A DNA stretch of 64,000 bases from Dyadobacter tibetensis Y620-1 (GCF_000566685.1 NZ_AZQN01000005.1:220157-284156); one strand, 5' to 3'. Positions 46,508 to 56,358 are shown, counted from the first letter of the stretch. The notes: a model not told the origin generated them from the letters alone. Translations and numbers: made by a program.

Positions 46508-49500
46508 TTAGAGCCCCAGTGAAATTCCAAAAAGCATCATCCTGCGCATGGGATATCCCTTGGAGTCATCAAAGCCATCAATGGTAACCAGTTCGGCGTC
46601 GGGGCCACTATATTTTTGAAAAGTTATAATATTGTCGAAGGTGCAATAGATCCTGGCTCTTCCTATACCTAAACGGTCCAATATTGTATTGTTCAGGTTA
46701 TACGACAGGGTGGCGGCTTTAACTTTGAAGTAAGATCCGTCTTCTACATATTCTGAATCGTATGAAACAATCTGTGATGCATCGTTCCAAGGGTTCAGGG
46801 AAGGATATTTAGCCTGGTCCCCACTTTTTTCCCATATTGAATAGTTGTCGAGATTGGGCATGGAACGGGCTCCGGCAAAGTCCTTTCCAAATTGTAGCCT
46901 TTCCAATAATGCGGTATTGACTATTTTCCTTCCAACCACGAAGGTAGATACGATGTTTAGCCCAAAATTCTTATATCTTAAATCATTTGTCCATCCGCCA
47001 GTCCATTTGGGGTTAGGGTCTCCGGCATAGATTCGGTCTTTCACGTCTATAATATAATCTCCGTTCTGATCCCTGAAATTCCGATCTCCTACTGCAAGTT
47101 TCTTATTCTGAAGTCCCAACAGACGTGCCCCTGTTTTGGGGTTAACCGGGATTTGACTTTCAGTTTGGTAGATTCCTTGCGACTGATAAAAAAAGAAACC
47201 ATTCAGAGGAGTCCCTGTCCGAACGATAGATCCGAAGTCTTGGCCCGAGGTGCTGGTTTTAATGATATCTGCATTCCCGTCGGGTAGGGCGATTACCCGA
47301 TTCCGGTTTAAGGCGAAGTTTAGCCCCGTGTTCCAATTAAATTCTCTTCCTGAGTTTATGTTGGTATTCACGGTAAATTCCAGTCCTCGGTTCAAAACAT
47401 TTGCTGCATTTCGATAGACCTCATTATAGCCCGATGTGGTAGGAAGAGAGGTGGTGAGTAGTAGTCCTTTTGTAACCTTTTCGTATGCGTCGACTATGAA
47501 TTCAAGTTTGTTTCCAAATAAGGATACATCCATACCTATATTGCTCATCTGGCTCTTTACCCAGGTGAGATTTTCATTTTTGAATCCATCGTACCACGAA
47601 GGCGAGTAACCGGATATACCCCCATAGGATATTTCCAGGAGCGAGTTATAGCTGTCAAGGGCACCTCCGTCCATAATTCCAAGCGCTAGGTAGTCGTTAT
47701 TCCATGTAGTCCCTGAAATACCGTAGCTAGCACGTACTTTACCACTTTCAAACCAATCTAAGTTTTTAAAAAGACTTTCCTTCCCAAAGTTCCACCCGGC
47801 GGATATGGAAGGAAAAATTCCCCAGCGATTGGCTTGCCCAAATTTGGAGGATCCATCTGCCCGGAGCGAGCCCCCGATCATGTACTTTTGTTGAAAGGAA
47901 TAATCTACCCGGCTAAAATAGGACAAAATTGAGCTGGCTGTATAGTTGCTGGAGCCAATGGCATTGCCACTGGGCCAGTTCACCGTTTCCGAGAGTGATG
48001 GGGAGGCGGCTACGCTATTTACCTGAGTGATTTTGGTCTCTATTTTCTCGGCACTCTGGCCAAGCAGGAAATTGAGACTATGCCCCTCACTAAATTTTGG
48101 GGCATAATTAAGTGTATTCTGGAATAACAGGTTTCGACTTTCACTGGCTCCGCTACTGTTATAGGCTCTTAGGGTACGTCGGGATGCACTATAGGTGTCT
48201 TTCATACTTCGGGTATATTCGAGACTAAGACTGGTCTTGTATGTGAGATTTTGGAAAAGATTTAAGGTGGCGTTAGAGCTGAATCGGATACGGTCATTGA
48301 CATTGGAATTTTTACCTATACCATACACCTCAGATCCTTTTACGATATCATTATTGGGCAGGGGGAATAGCGTGGAGTAGTTTGCCGAAAGTCCATCCGG
48401 ATTTCGGGTTTGATCGGTACGTGAAACCGCGAGGGTGTTATCGATTACCAGGCTGTTTTTCAGGGCATTGAAGCTGGTACTTGCCATCGTACTATAACGC
48501 TTAAAGCCTGTATTGAAAAGAATACCCTTGTTGTCCATATGCCCCATGCTAATGCTATACTGTCCAAAATCTCCCGCTCCGCGTATGGAGCCATTAAAAT
48601 CCTGGGTTATTGAAGTATTGTACAGATATCCCTGCCAGTCTGAGGAGTTATTATAGAATGGATTGTTGATATCGGTATACATGGCGGGCATGGATACCCC
48701 ATAGGGAGCATAGGAAGCATATAAGCGGGCTACCTGTTCCCGTTCTTTAGCACCTCCTGCTACATCCTGCAACTGAGGGACATAGTTAACTCCCAGCCGG
48801 GCATTGAAGCTAATTTGTGGCTTCCCGCGCCGACCTTTTTTAGTGGTAATCAGGATTACGCCATTGGCCGCCCTTGATCCGTAGATTGCCGCCGCTGAAG
48901 CGTCCTTTAATACCACCACATCTTCTATATCACTGGGATTGAGGTCGGCCAGGACATTGGTACTCGTAATGGAAAATTCGTCAGCCGTACGGGAGATGAT
49001 CGGCACACCATCCACGACATATAAGGGTTCCGACACCGCGGAAGCATCCCCTCGGCTTACCGCGGCTAATCCACGAATGATGATGGTAGGCTTTGACCCA
49101 GGTTCCCCTGAATTTAACTGGATGTTCATCCCGGCTACTTTCCCTTGAAGCAGTGATTCAAAAGAATCGGAGACCTGAGCTTCCGTAATCTTGTCCATCT
49201 TAATTTCTGAAATAGATCCGGTTACCTCTTCACGAATCTGGGAACCATATCCAATTACGATAGCACTTTCAAGTTCCGCTACGCTGGACTCCAGTATTAT
49301 ATTCAGATTGGATGCCTGGCGAAACACGATCTCCCTGGTATGGTAACCAATGTAAGAGCATATGATGGTATCTCCTAAGGATAAATCCAGGGAGTAATTG
49401 CCTTTGATATCAGTTATGGTATAGCGGTCGGTTCCTTTCACACCTACCGTTGCCCCTATGAGTATTTCTTTATCCTGATCGGTCACCTTGCCGGTATGTG

Positions 49501-49579
49501 CTTTTTGAGCTACCACTACCTGCATGGAAAGCACTAGTAGGAAGAGTAGAAAGCAGGTTCTTTGTATCATTATTTCCAT
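46508..49579 (-). CDS. SusC/RagA-family TonB-dependent transporter
   Basis: 1023 residues: signal peptide (cleavage near VVVAQ), a CarboxypepD-reg-like domain (GKVTDQDKEILIGATVGVKGT), a plug domain with the SusC signatures (SLLQGKVAGMNIQ, PLYVVDGVPIIS, LKDASAAAIYGSRAANGVILITT) and a 22-strand barrel finishing at GISLGL. Imports a ligand too large for porins through the outer membrane with TonB energy. The second SusCD pair in one operon. ATG 49570 is an alternative start. Confidence 0.96.
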   Translation of the reverse strand: MEIMIQRTCFLLFLLVLSMQVVVAQKAHTGKVTDQDKEILIGATVGVKGTDRYTITDIKGNYSLDLSLGDTIICSYIGYHTREIVFRQASNLNIILESSVAELESAIVIGYGSQIREEVTGSISEIKMDKITEAQVSDSFESLLQGKVAGMNIQLNSGEPGSKPTIIIRGLAAVSRGDASAVSEPLYVVDGVPIISRTADEFSITSTNVLADLNPSDIEDVVVLKDASAAAIYGSRAANGVILITTKKGRRGKPQISFNARLGVNYVPQLQDVAGGAKEREQVARLYASYAPYGVSMPAMYTDINNPFYNNSSDWQGYLYNTSITQDFNGSIRGAGDFGQYSISMGHMDNKGILFNTGFKRYSTMASTSFNALKNSLVIDNTLAVSRTDQTRNPDGLSANYSTLFPLPNNDIVKGSEVYGIGKNSNVNDRIRFSSNATLNLFQNLTYKTSLSLEYTRSMKDTYSASRRTLRAYNSSGASESRNLLFQNTLNYAPKFSEGHSLNFLLGQSAEKIETKITQVNSVAASPSLSETVNWPSGNAIGSSNYTASSILSYFSRVDYSFQQKYMIGGSLRADGSSKFGQANRWGIFPSISAGWNFGKESLFKNLDWFESGKVRASYGISGTTWNNDYLALGIMDGGALDSYNSLLEISYGGISGYSPSWYDGFKNENLTWVKSQMSNIGMDVSLFGNKLEFIVDAYEKVTKGLLLTTSLPTTSGYNEVYRNAANVLNRGLEFTVNTNINSGREFNWNTGLNFALNRNRVIALPDGNADIIKTSTSGQDFGSIVRTGTPLNGFFFYQSQGIYQTESQIPVNPKTGARLLGLQNKKLAVGDRNFRDQNGDYIIDVKDRIYAGDPNPKWTGGWTNDLRYKNFGLNIVSTFVVGRKIVNTALLERLQFGKDFAGARSMPNLDNYSIWEKSGDQAKYPSLNPWNDASQIVSYDSEYVEDGSYFKVKAATLSYNLNNTILDRLGIGRARIYCTFDNIITFQKYSGPDAELVTIDGFDDSKGYPMRRMMLFGISLGL

Positions 49580-49600
49580 TGGGTAATTATTTTAAAATGA

Positions 49601-50908
49601 TCACTGTGATTGCTGGTTGGACCAGTAACTGCTTTGAGTCAAAGCATTATCTCTGATGCTGCCTGCTGATAAGGGCCAATAGGTGGCTCCATTTTCTACC
49701 GCTGCTGGGCTAAGAGAGGGGACGAATTTGCTGATTTTTCCAAATCGAATCAGATCGAAAAAGCGTTGTCCGGTGCCAACCAAAATACGCTGACGCTCCA
49801 GGAGCAAGGCGTCGGCAAAGGCTTCATCGCTGAGGGTTGTATAATCTTCGGTGGATCCTTCCGTGGCGATTAACATGTATTCTATTGCCTTATCTACCTT
49901 ACCTACTTTCCACGCTGCTTCCGACCGCAATAGGTTCAGTTCACTTAATTTCAGTATTTCTAATGTCGAAGCATCTTTTACGATCAAGGTGGCACCGCTC
50001 TGGCCATCGGAAATAGTAAAAAGGCTGGAGCGGCGTTGATCCCCCACCGGATAAATTTTGTTCAGCTTGTCCAGGGGCATGCTTACCATGGTGCGGCTCA
50101 ACGGTGTTTGTGGGATATCCGTACGCCTGTCCACTCCCATCGATAGACCTAATCCTGAAAGCTTAGCCTCATCGGCCGAAAGCTCCTCTAATGCAGTCTC
50201 GGCTTCTTGATTTTTTCCGGCCCATAGGGCCTCTTGTGCGAACAGCATGGTTGCAGCTGATTTGTTGAATCTTACTGCAGTTAGTGCTGTGCTTTCAATA
50301 CCATCGTCATTCAAAAGCATCCATGGCAATAGTTCTTTGGCCTTATCTGCGAAAGTCATGGCTCTATCAATAGCTTCAGCGGAGGTTAGTTTCTGACCCA
50401 GATCCGATGCTTCTCCCGAAGGGATGTCCCCCCAGATACGAGCCAGGTAGAAATAAGCCATTGATTTTAGTGCCAAAGCCTCTCCCAGATACAATTGATG
50501 TTGATATTCGGTGAGTAGGGTGGGGTCTGCACTGGAAACTATTTCCATTACATTGTTGGCGCTCGCAATTACATCGTAAAAGTATTCCCAGTCACTGATC
50601 TGGTTCAGATTATATTGATCGACGTTTAGTCGCTGAGATGCCACAAGAGCTTGGTAGCCGACCTCAACGGTTAAGTCTCCAGCTCTTGCCTCGCCATACA
50701 TTAGCCAGGCATGGTTGGTAAGTAGAGCCCTTCTAAGGTCTACATACGTACCGATAACGGCTTGGTTTACTCTTTGAGCACTATTGTAGTATTCTGCAAC
50801 CTCCGTCCTGTTGTCGGGTGTGATACTTAGATAGTCGGTACAAGAAGAAATAGAAAGTACTACCATGGGTATCAATTTCCATAGCTTATAATGAATCTTC
50901 ATTTTCAT
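49601..50908 (-). CDS. SusD/RagB-family lipoprotein (first pair)
   Basis: 435 residues with lipobox ISSC at about 20-23, TPR-like region (ALALKSMAYFYLARIWGDIPSG) and C-terminal LSELNLLRSEAAWKVGKVDKAIEYM followed by RQRILVGTGQRFFDLIRFG. It is shorter than its neighbour SusD. Partner of the SusC encoded 11 nt upstream. Ligand unknown. Confidence 0.93.
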   Translation of the reverse strand: MKMKIHYKLWKLIPMVVLSISSCTDYLSITPDNRTEVAEYYNSAQRVNQAVIGTYVDLRRALLTNHAWLMYGEARAGDLTVEVGYQALVASQRLNVDQYNLNQISDWEYFYDVIASANNVMEIVSSADPTLLTEYQHQLYLGEALALKSMAYFYLARIWGDIPSGEASDLGQKLTSAEAIDRAMTFADKAKELLPWMLLNDDGIESTALTAVRFNKSAATMLFAQEALWAGKNQEAETALEELSADEAKLSGLGLSMGVDRRTDIPQTPLSRTMVSMPLDKLNKIYPVGDQRRSSLFTISDGQSGATLIVKDASTLEILKLSELNLLRSEAAWKVGKVDKAIEYMLIATEGSTEDYTTLSDEAFADALLLERQRILVGTGQRFFDLIRFGKISKFVPSLSPAAVENGATYWPLSAGSIRDNALTQSSYWSNQQSQ

Positions 50909-50919
50909 GATGTTCAGTT

Positions 50920-53343
50920 TTAAAATACAATTTTAGAGCCTAGGGCAATGGTCATAGGAAGCGGAGTACCTGTGAAACCTAGGCTGGTGCTACGAATTCC
51001 CATTATGTTTTCTTCGGGATTAACTCCACTGTATCGGGCAAAAGTTGCCAGATTATCACCTCTGAAAAACAACTGAAAATCCTCTATCTTCTGCTGGTTT
51101 TTAAATAGCGAGGTTAGATGATAAATTACTTGTAGTTTATTGAGCCGGATATAACTCCCGGGCTCTATGGTCCTTATGCCTTGGTAGACAAGCGCTTTTT
51201 CATCGCCTTGAATAAAGTAAAAGGGCGTTTCCTGATTTTTTAATGGAAATTGACCGTCGATCGTCGTTGCGTCGTAGCGACTTTCGAAAGACTCTGCAAT
51301 AATATCGGCTCCTGAAGCGAAGTTGAAAAGGAATTGGGCTGAGATATTTTTAAACCGTAGTGAATTACCTATTCCTCCAAAAATTTTAGACTCACTGTTT
51401 CCCACTATTTTCTGTTGCGTGCCCTCATAGGCAATCAATGAGGTGATAGCATCCCCTGATGACAAGGCTTTTAGATGAGCGATGCTCGTATTCTCAATGT
51501 CACTGGGAAGCTTATTCACTTGATTATTATACGCCGCCAGGTTTAAATTGCTTGTCCAGGTAAAGTGATTCTTTTGAATCCAAGACCCATTAAGAGTAAC
51601 TTCAAACCCGGAGAGTCCAATGCTTCCACCGGTTTCATATTGAAAATCAACTCCCTGTATATTAGGTAAATAGCGTTGGTATATGAAGTGCTGGTAGGTT
51701 TTATTAAAATAGTTAATATCTAGAGAAATAGATGGGCTGAATTGGACGGAGAGGCCAGCATCAACTTCAAAAATATCGACACTTTTTGCATTTTTGAAAG
51801 CAGGATATAGTGTGCCTATTCCCAGATAATTATTATTATAGTAATCGCCCTTGGCTGTCAGTTCACCATTATAGGCTTGAGGACGGTTCAGCATTCCAAT
51901 TCTTCCTATCGAAGCATTAAAAGAAAGGGGAAGTTTGACGGCGTTCGCTAGGCTATATACGAAGCCGATGGAAGGGTATAAACTCCATTTGTTTTCGTAG
52001 AGGGAGCTTCCGTCGGCTCTAAGCACAATATTCAATTTCAAATCATCCTTATACTTCCATTTTCCAATTCCATAAAAGCCGATTAGGTTCTCTTTAGCAT
52101 GGTCGGACAATGCATCTGTTTGGTAGGCATTATAACCGGTGACCACTTTTACAAAATTTGAGCCCCCACTTTCCAAACTTCGGGAACCATCAACGGAAGT
52201 AAGTCTATTGTCAGTAGCGCGTATTTCATGACCGAGCTTTAAATTCATATCCCAGTCAGCAGAAAGAGGATGTTCGTAGTTTAAATACGAATTAATAGTA
52301 ATAAGCTGCCGCTTATATGCCTCGCTTGAAGCAAAAATGCTGCCGGAAAGGATATTGGAAGGGATATAAAGGTCTCTGCTGGCCCCTTCATAGGATATAC
52401 CTGCGGTAGACTGAACGCTGAATTTGGGGTTGAGTTGAAATGAAAGACCCAACGAAGACAAGAAGGCAACATTTCGCTTTTTATCCATAAAATAGCTTTC
52501 GTCTTCAACAGCAGGGACTTTGAATGTACGATCGTACTCTCCTGCGTAGCGTCCATTCCTATGGGTTAAAGCTAGGTTGTTGTAAAAGTGTGCACGTAAT
52601 TTTGGAGTGATATTATATTTGGCATTCAGGAAGAGAGATTGTCTGTTAAATTTGGTGGACTTTAGTACTCCTTCGTCAGAATGATTATTCATCCCAAACA
52701 GGTAAGAACCATAGTCTCCTCCACCATCTACAAGTATACTCTGGTCATGTATTATAGATCCGCTTTTGAATACCTTCCGTCTTGCAGTTGAATTAAAATT
52801 GTAAAAAGCATCTTTACTAGAGTCAAAGTTGTTCAGAAGGTTAACTCCAACCGAAGCGGATCCTCTTAGGTGTAATGGGCCAACTTTACCACTCTTCATA
52901 ATCAGGTTGATAGCCCCATTGGGCGCCTGAATACCGTAAGGAGCCAATTGATCTACGGTCTTCAATATTTCGATTCGTTCGACTTGATCCGGTGAATAAT
53001 AGCTAAGGGGATTAATGCCGGTAATAGAAGAGGGGCTCGTAAGGATAGGAACTCCATTAATTAGAATCAAGGGAGCAGTAGATTCGTTAGTGGGATCCAA
53101 ACTTAGCCCGCGGAGGGTCAGGGTTGACTGAACACCGGAGGTGCCGGTCCAGTTTTTAATTCTTAATCCAGCCACAGTCCCCTGTAAGCTGTTTTCAATT
53201 CCACTTCGATTCGATGTGGCCAGACTATCCATGTTTAATACCTCTTGGGCCTGGATAGAACCCAGCACAAATGACGAGACCAGTAATGCATGCACTAATT
53301 TGCGAATGCTTTTAGGCAATAGTTTTTGTGTTCTAGAATTCAT
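50920..53343 (-). CDS. SusC-like TonB-dependent transporter without N-terminal extension
   Basis: 807 residues, about 200 shorter than a usual SusC. After the signal peptide (cleavage near SIQAQ) it goes almost straight into the plug (SLQGTVAGLRIKNW, PLILINGVPIL, APYGIQAPNGAINLIMKSG), so the CarboxypepD-reg-like domain is absent. The barrel ends in a terminal Phe (SKIVF), as expected for an outer-membrane barrel. It is the first gene of the operon; 667 bp of non-coding DNA lie upstream, presumably with the promoter. Confidence 0.92.
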   Translation of the reverse strand: MNSRTQKLLPKSIRKLVHALLVSSFVLGSIQAQEVLNMDSLATSNRSGIENSLQGTVAGLRIKNWTGTSGVQSTLTLRGLSLDPTNESTAPLILINGVPILTSPSSITGINPLSYYSPDQVERIEILKTVDQLAPYGIQAPNGAINLIMKSGKVGPLHLRGSASVGVNLLNNFDSSKDAFYNFNSTARRKVFKSGSIIHDQSILVDGGGDYGSYLFGMNNHSDEGVLKSTKFNRQSLFLNAKYNITPKLRAHFYNNLALTHRNGRYAGEYDRTFKVPAVEDESYFMDKKRNVAFLSSLGLSFQLNPKFSVQSTAGISYEGASRDLYIPSNILSGSIFASSEAYKRQLITINSYLNYEHPLSADWDMNLKLGHEIRATDNRLTSVDGSRSLESGGSNFVKVVTGYNAYQTDALSDHAKENLIGFYGIGKWKYKDDLKLNIVLRADGSSLYENKWSLYPSIGFVYSLANAVKLPLSFNASIGRIGMLNRPQAYNGELTAKGDYYNNNYLGIGTLYPAFKNAKSVDIFEVDAGLSVQFSPSISLDINYFNKTYQHFIYQRYLPNIQGVDFQYETGGSIGLSGFEVTLNGSWIQKNHFTWTSNLNLAAYNNQVNKLPSDIENTSIAHLKALSSGDAITSLIAYEGTQQKIVGNSESKIFGGIGNSLRFKNISAQFLFNFASGADIIAESFESRYDATTIDGQFPLKNQETPFYFIQGDEKALVYQGIRTIEPGSYIRLNKLQVIYHLTSLFKNQQKIEDFQLFFRGDNLATFARYSGVNPEENIMGIRSTSLGFTGTPLPMTIALGSKIVF

Positions 53344-54010
53344 TCAAATGGAGAGATTAAATGGGTTGCAATAGTTAACAAATATTACACATAATATGCT
53401 TCTTGGAAGAGTATTGGCTATTTGATGGTTATAAAATTAATAAATACTAATCATTGAGGCCTTTAGCATTTGATTAATTTATTGTTAAGCGAAAGGGCTG
53501 AGATTGGCGTTATATTTAAATGCTGAGGTTGCATTGGATAATGTGGCCCGGAAAAACCCTTCACGGGAGATGGGAGCTTAACAGAATGTTAATAAGCAGG
53601 TTTGCAAAACAGGGATAATTCCAACTTTTTTAAAGAAAGTATTTGACGCAATTTTACATCCTAACATTATTATAGGTCCAGAGTACCTCTCAAGCCGACA
53701 GGTATCTTTACAGGTGCTGATGCGAAGCGTCGGGACATATCGCATGGTGCAAAGGAGCTCGCCCAGGGACTGGAATCCAGGCTGGTCAAGATCCTGAATT
53801 ACCAGGACGGGTTGCATTCCGAAGTGATAGAATATATAGAAGCTATAGAATATATATATGCTCTGATGGCTTTAGGCCTTCGGACATGGAAATGATGCGC
53901 CCTCTTAGACAGTCGGACACGGGATGATGATCCTATAGCTTTTCGTCTATAAGTTGAAGTGAAATATGGGAAAGGGTCAATTTTAGGGCAATCTCAGTAA
54001 TAAAGAGTAA
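53344..54010. other. 667-bp region upstream of the SusCD operon
   Basis: The AT-rich part next to the SusC start (53344-53520) should hold the operon promoter; I see no exact TAnnTTTG box. Between about 53660 and 53896 lies a plus-strand open stretch without a start codon (listed as a possible gene remnant). No intact gene. Confidence 0.5.
53666..53896 (+). pseudogene. Possible gene remnant, unidentified
   Basis: An open frame of about 75 codons ends at a TGA near 53896 and opens after a stop near 53662, with no ATG early in it. The translation has the character of real protein (TGADAKRRDISHGAKELAQG, then an 18-bp direct repeat giving IEYIEA-IEYIYA at 53827-53862), and its codons are more GC-rich than flanking DNA. 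I do not recognise the family. It may be a decayed gene end or chance. Confidence 0.22.
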
Positions 54011-54619
54011 TTAATCTCTTGGTGGAAACACGCCTGTTAAAGCGATAATAAAGTTTACAGTATTATAGGGTTGGCGGATGTCCACTGGCTGGGAGCTTCC
54101 GGTAGGGTTAATTGTAACGGAGGTTTTCCCCAAAGTCCCGGTAGAATCCTGATCGGTATATTCTTTGTCAAATGCGCCAGAATTGGCTAGTATGGCTCCT
54201 ACAGGGTTAGAAGTATTTCCAGGCTGGTCGCTCACCCCAATTTTCAGCGTAGCCTCATGGGTGTGCGCAGGTAGATTATTGCTGGTTAAGGTTACCTGTT
54301 CCGCTCCCCCTTTCTGACCTAGTCGGTACTGAGACAATCCTGGTCCGTTCCCTGCATGAATGGGCACTCGTCCACGTAAATCAGGTAAGGCAAAGGTCTC
54401 TTCTCCATCCCCTCCATAATTTGTACCGAGAAGTGAAAAAAGCGCCGTATGCGAGCTAATAGCCAGTAGTTGGCCGTTGCAGAAAGCCCAGCCACTAGGG
54501 GGGTAGGAGCCGGCAAACATTTTAATTTCGCCCAAATAATTTTCCTGTGCTTGAGCAGTAGGAGCGCAAAGGAGAAGTGTACCAAGGAAGATAAGAGAAG
54601 TTATGTATAGCTTTTTCAT
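54011..54619 (-). CDS. Exported phage tail-collar domain protein
   Basis: 202 residues with a Sec signal peptide (cleavage near PTAQAQ). The body is a phage tail-collar/microcystin-dependent domain: YPPSGWAFCNGQLLAIS, ALFSLLGTNYGGDGEETFALPDLRGRVPI, then GGAEQVTLTSNNLPAHTH and a fibre-like C-terminus. Such domains occur in tail fibres, yet also in stand-alone exported proteins of Bacteroidota. A close paralogue lies at 55732. No other phage genes are nearby. Role unknown. Confidence 0.88.
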   Translation of the reverse strand: MKKLYITSLIFLGTLLLCAPTAQAQENYLGEIKMFAGSYPPSGWAFCNGQLLAISSHTALFSLLGTNYGGDGEETFALPDLRGRVPIHAGNGPGLSQYRLGQKGGAEQVTLTSNNLPAHTHEATLKIGVSDQPGNTSNPVGAILANSGAFDKEYTDQDSTGTLGKTSVTINPTGSSQPVDIRQPYNTVNFIIALTGVFPPRD

Positions 54620-54738
54620 AATGTATTGTATGGTTTAAAATTGACGCTTGAGCGGCTAGTTTCAGATAATTTTATATGGTCTATTTCGTAAAGCCATAGT
54701 TTTTATGTATCCCCCAGAATTATAATAGGACTACATGG

Positions 54739-55668
54739 TTATTGCTTGTTAAATCGCTTACTGATCGTTATTCCCGTTGAGGATTCAAGGGTTAATACGT
54801 AACCACCAGGGGTGAGTGAACGTATAGAAATGGGTTGTTCAAGGGAAGGGGTGAGGATGACCCTGCCAGTTTGGTCGATGATTTTGGCAGACTTCCAATT
54901 ACTGCCTTCCGGCATTATTAAATCTAAAAAATCCTCTGAAGGGTTGGGGTACACCGTCAGGTTCCAATCCTGATTGCGTACCGATAAGATTCTGGAATAC
55001 TCAAAGGAACCATCAAAATCCATTTGTTTTAACCTATAGTAATTAATTTGTGGGCCCGCTTGTGTGTCCAGAAATTTATAATTCTGTTGCGCAGAGGTGG
55101 TGCCCTTACCGTCTACAAATGCTACAGTAGCCCAATTATACAGATCCTTCGAACGAAGGACATAAAAACCAGCATTTTCTTGTTCATCGGTGGTGCTCCA
55201 ATTTAAAAGTATATCGGTTCCACTGATTACAGCACTAAAGGAAATAAGCCTGACCGGAAGGGGATCGTTCTGAGTGCCAGTACCGTTGATAAGAAGTGGG
55301 GAGGTTTCCGGACAGGTAGAACTAGTTCCGGGTGCTGCCGCCCAGTTCTCCAGCAAATTATTCGGTGGATCTACGGTATTACCATCATAATAAAAATAGG
55401 GTTGACCGTCAAAGGCCAGAAACCATTTGCCCTCAGCATCGCTCCAGAAGATGGCCAGGTCGGTGCCGGAAACGCCTGCTACAGTACCCGTCGCCTCATA
55501 GGCTGGCTTACCGTCTATAGGGGAAGAAGGGCTGAGAGCGAGCGAAATCTCCGAGTCAATACAGGCTCCTGCTACCTCTATGGTTTCAGGCCCTTGTGCC
55601 AATAGTCTGAAAGGCGAGACTAGCAATATAACAATGCAAAAGAAGATGAAAGGGTATAGGTTTTTCAT
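54739..55668 (-). CDS. Secreted T9SS type A protein
   Basis: 309 residues counted from the ATG at 55668, which gives a clean signal peptide (MKNLYPFIFFCIVILL, cleavage near RLLAQ); an upstream ATG at 55725 would add 19 residues ahead of it. The N-terminal region (VAGACIDSEISLAL, FFYYDGNTVDPP) is unrecognised. Then come a fibronectin-like stretch (ILLNWSTTDEQENAGFYVLRS) and the C-terminal T9SS sorting domain (VYPNPSEDFLDL, SLTPGGYVLTLE). It lies between two tail-collar paralogues on the same strand, suggesting a functional set. Confidence 0.85.
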   Translation of the reverse strand: MKNLYPFIFFCIVILLVSPFRLLAQGPETIEVAGACIDSEISLALSPSSPIDGKPAYEATGTVAGVSGTDLAIFWSDAEGKWFLAFDGQPYFYYDGNTVDPPNNLLENWAAAPGTSSTCPETSPLLINGTGTQNDPLPVRLISFSAVISGTDILLNWSTTDEQENAGFYVLRSKDLYNWATVAFVDGKGTTSAQQNYKFLDTQAGPQINYYRLKQMDFDGSFEYSRILSVRNQDWNLTVYPNPSEDFLDLIMPEGSNWKSAKIIDQTGRVILTPSLEQPISIRSLTPGGYVLTLESSTGITISKRFNKQ

Positions 55669-55731
55669 ATTGAGTATTGGTGTGTAGTTAAGAGGATGGA
55701 AGTAAACCGGATGCCTGCCAGGCAAGACTGA

Positions 55732-56358
55732 TCAGTTGGCAGAGGGGTATATGCCTATTAGAGCGATGATATAATTGACCTGATTATAAGGCTGGATTAA
55801 GTTTACTGGCACTGTGTTACCAGAAGGGCTGGGATGAGTAGGGCTGACCGTAACAGAGGTAGTCCCTAAAGTTCCGGTAGTGTCCTGATCGGTATATTCT
55901 TTGTCAAATGCGCCTGAATTGGCCAAAATGGATCCAATAGGATTAGAGGTATTTCCAGGCTGGTCGCTTACACCCATTTTTATGGTAGCCGTATGGCTGT
56001 GCGTCGGAAGATTATTATTGGTGAGTGTTACCTGTTCCGCTCCCCCTTTCTGACCTAGTCGGTACTGAGATAATCCTGGTCCGTTCCCTGCATGAATGGG
56101 CACTCTTCCACGGAAGTCAGGTAAGGCGAAAGTGGTTTCTCCATCTCCGCCATAAAAAGTTCCTATGAGGGAAAACAGAGCCTGGTTCGAAGATATTGAA
56201 AGAAGCTGCCCATTACATAGCTCCCAACCCGACGGAGCGAAGTCTCCGGCAAACATTCTAATTTCTCCAATAAACTGACTACTCTGAGCCTTCAAATGAC
56301 CCATGTTAAGTAATAATGCCCCTAGGGAAAAGGCAAAAGTTATGAATGGCTTGGTCAT
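55732..56358 (-). CDS. Exported phage tail-collar domain protein, paralogue
   Basis: 208 residues, signal peptide (cleavage near GHLKAQ), then the same domain as the protein at 54011: SGWELCNGQLLSIS, LFSLIGTFYGGDGETTFALPDFRGRVPI and GGAEQVTLTNNNLPTHSH, with near-identical nucleotide stretches in the middle. Differences gather at the N-terminus and in the final third (PTHPSPSGNTVPVN insertion). Result of local duplication; role unknown. Confidence 0.88.
   Translation of the reverse strand: MTKPFITFAFSLGALLLNMGHLKAQSSQFIGEIRMFAGDFAPSGWELCNGQLLSISSNQALFSLIGTFYGGDGETTFALPDFRGRVPIHAGNGPGLSQYRLGQKGGAEQVTLTNNNLPTHSHTATIKMGVSDQPGNTSNPIGSILANSGAFDKEYTDQDTTGTLGTTSVTVSPTHPSPSGNTVPVNLIQPYNQVNYIIALIGIYPSAN

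Noticed and set aside
53578..53817. 79-codon minus-strand frame upstream of the SusCD operon
   Set aside because: Opposite the plus-strand coding-like fragment; composition fits a shadow of it.
54011..56358. Prophage
   Set aside because: Only tail-collar domains with signal peptides; no capsid, terminase, portal or integrase genes nearby.
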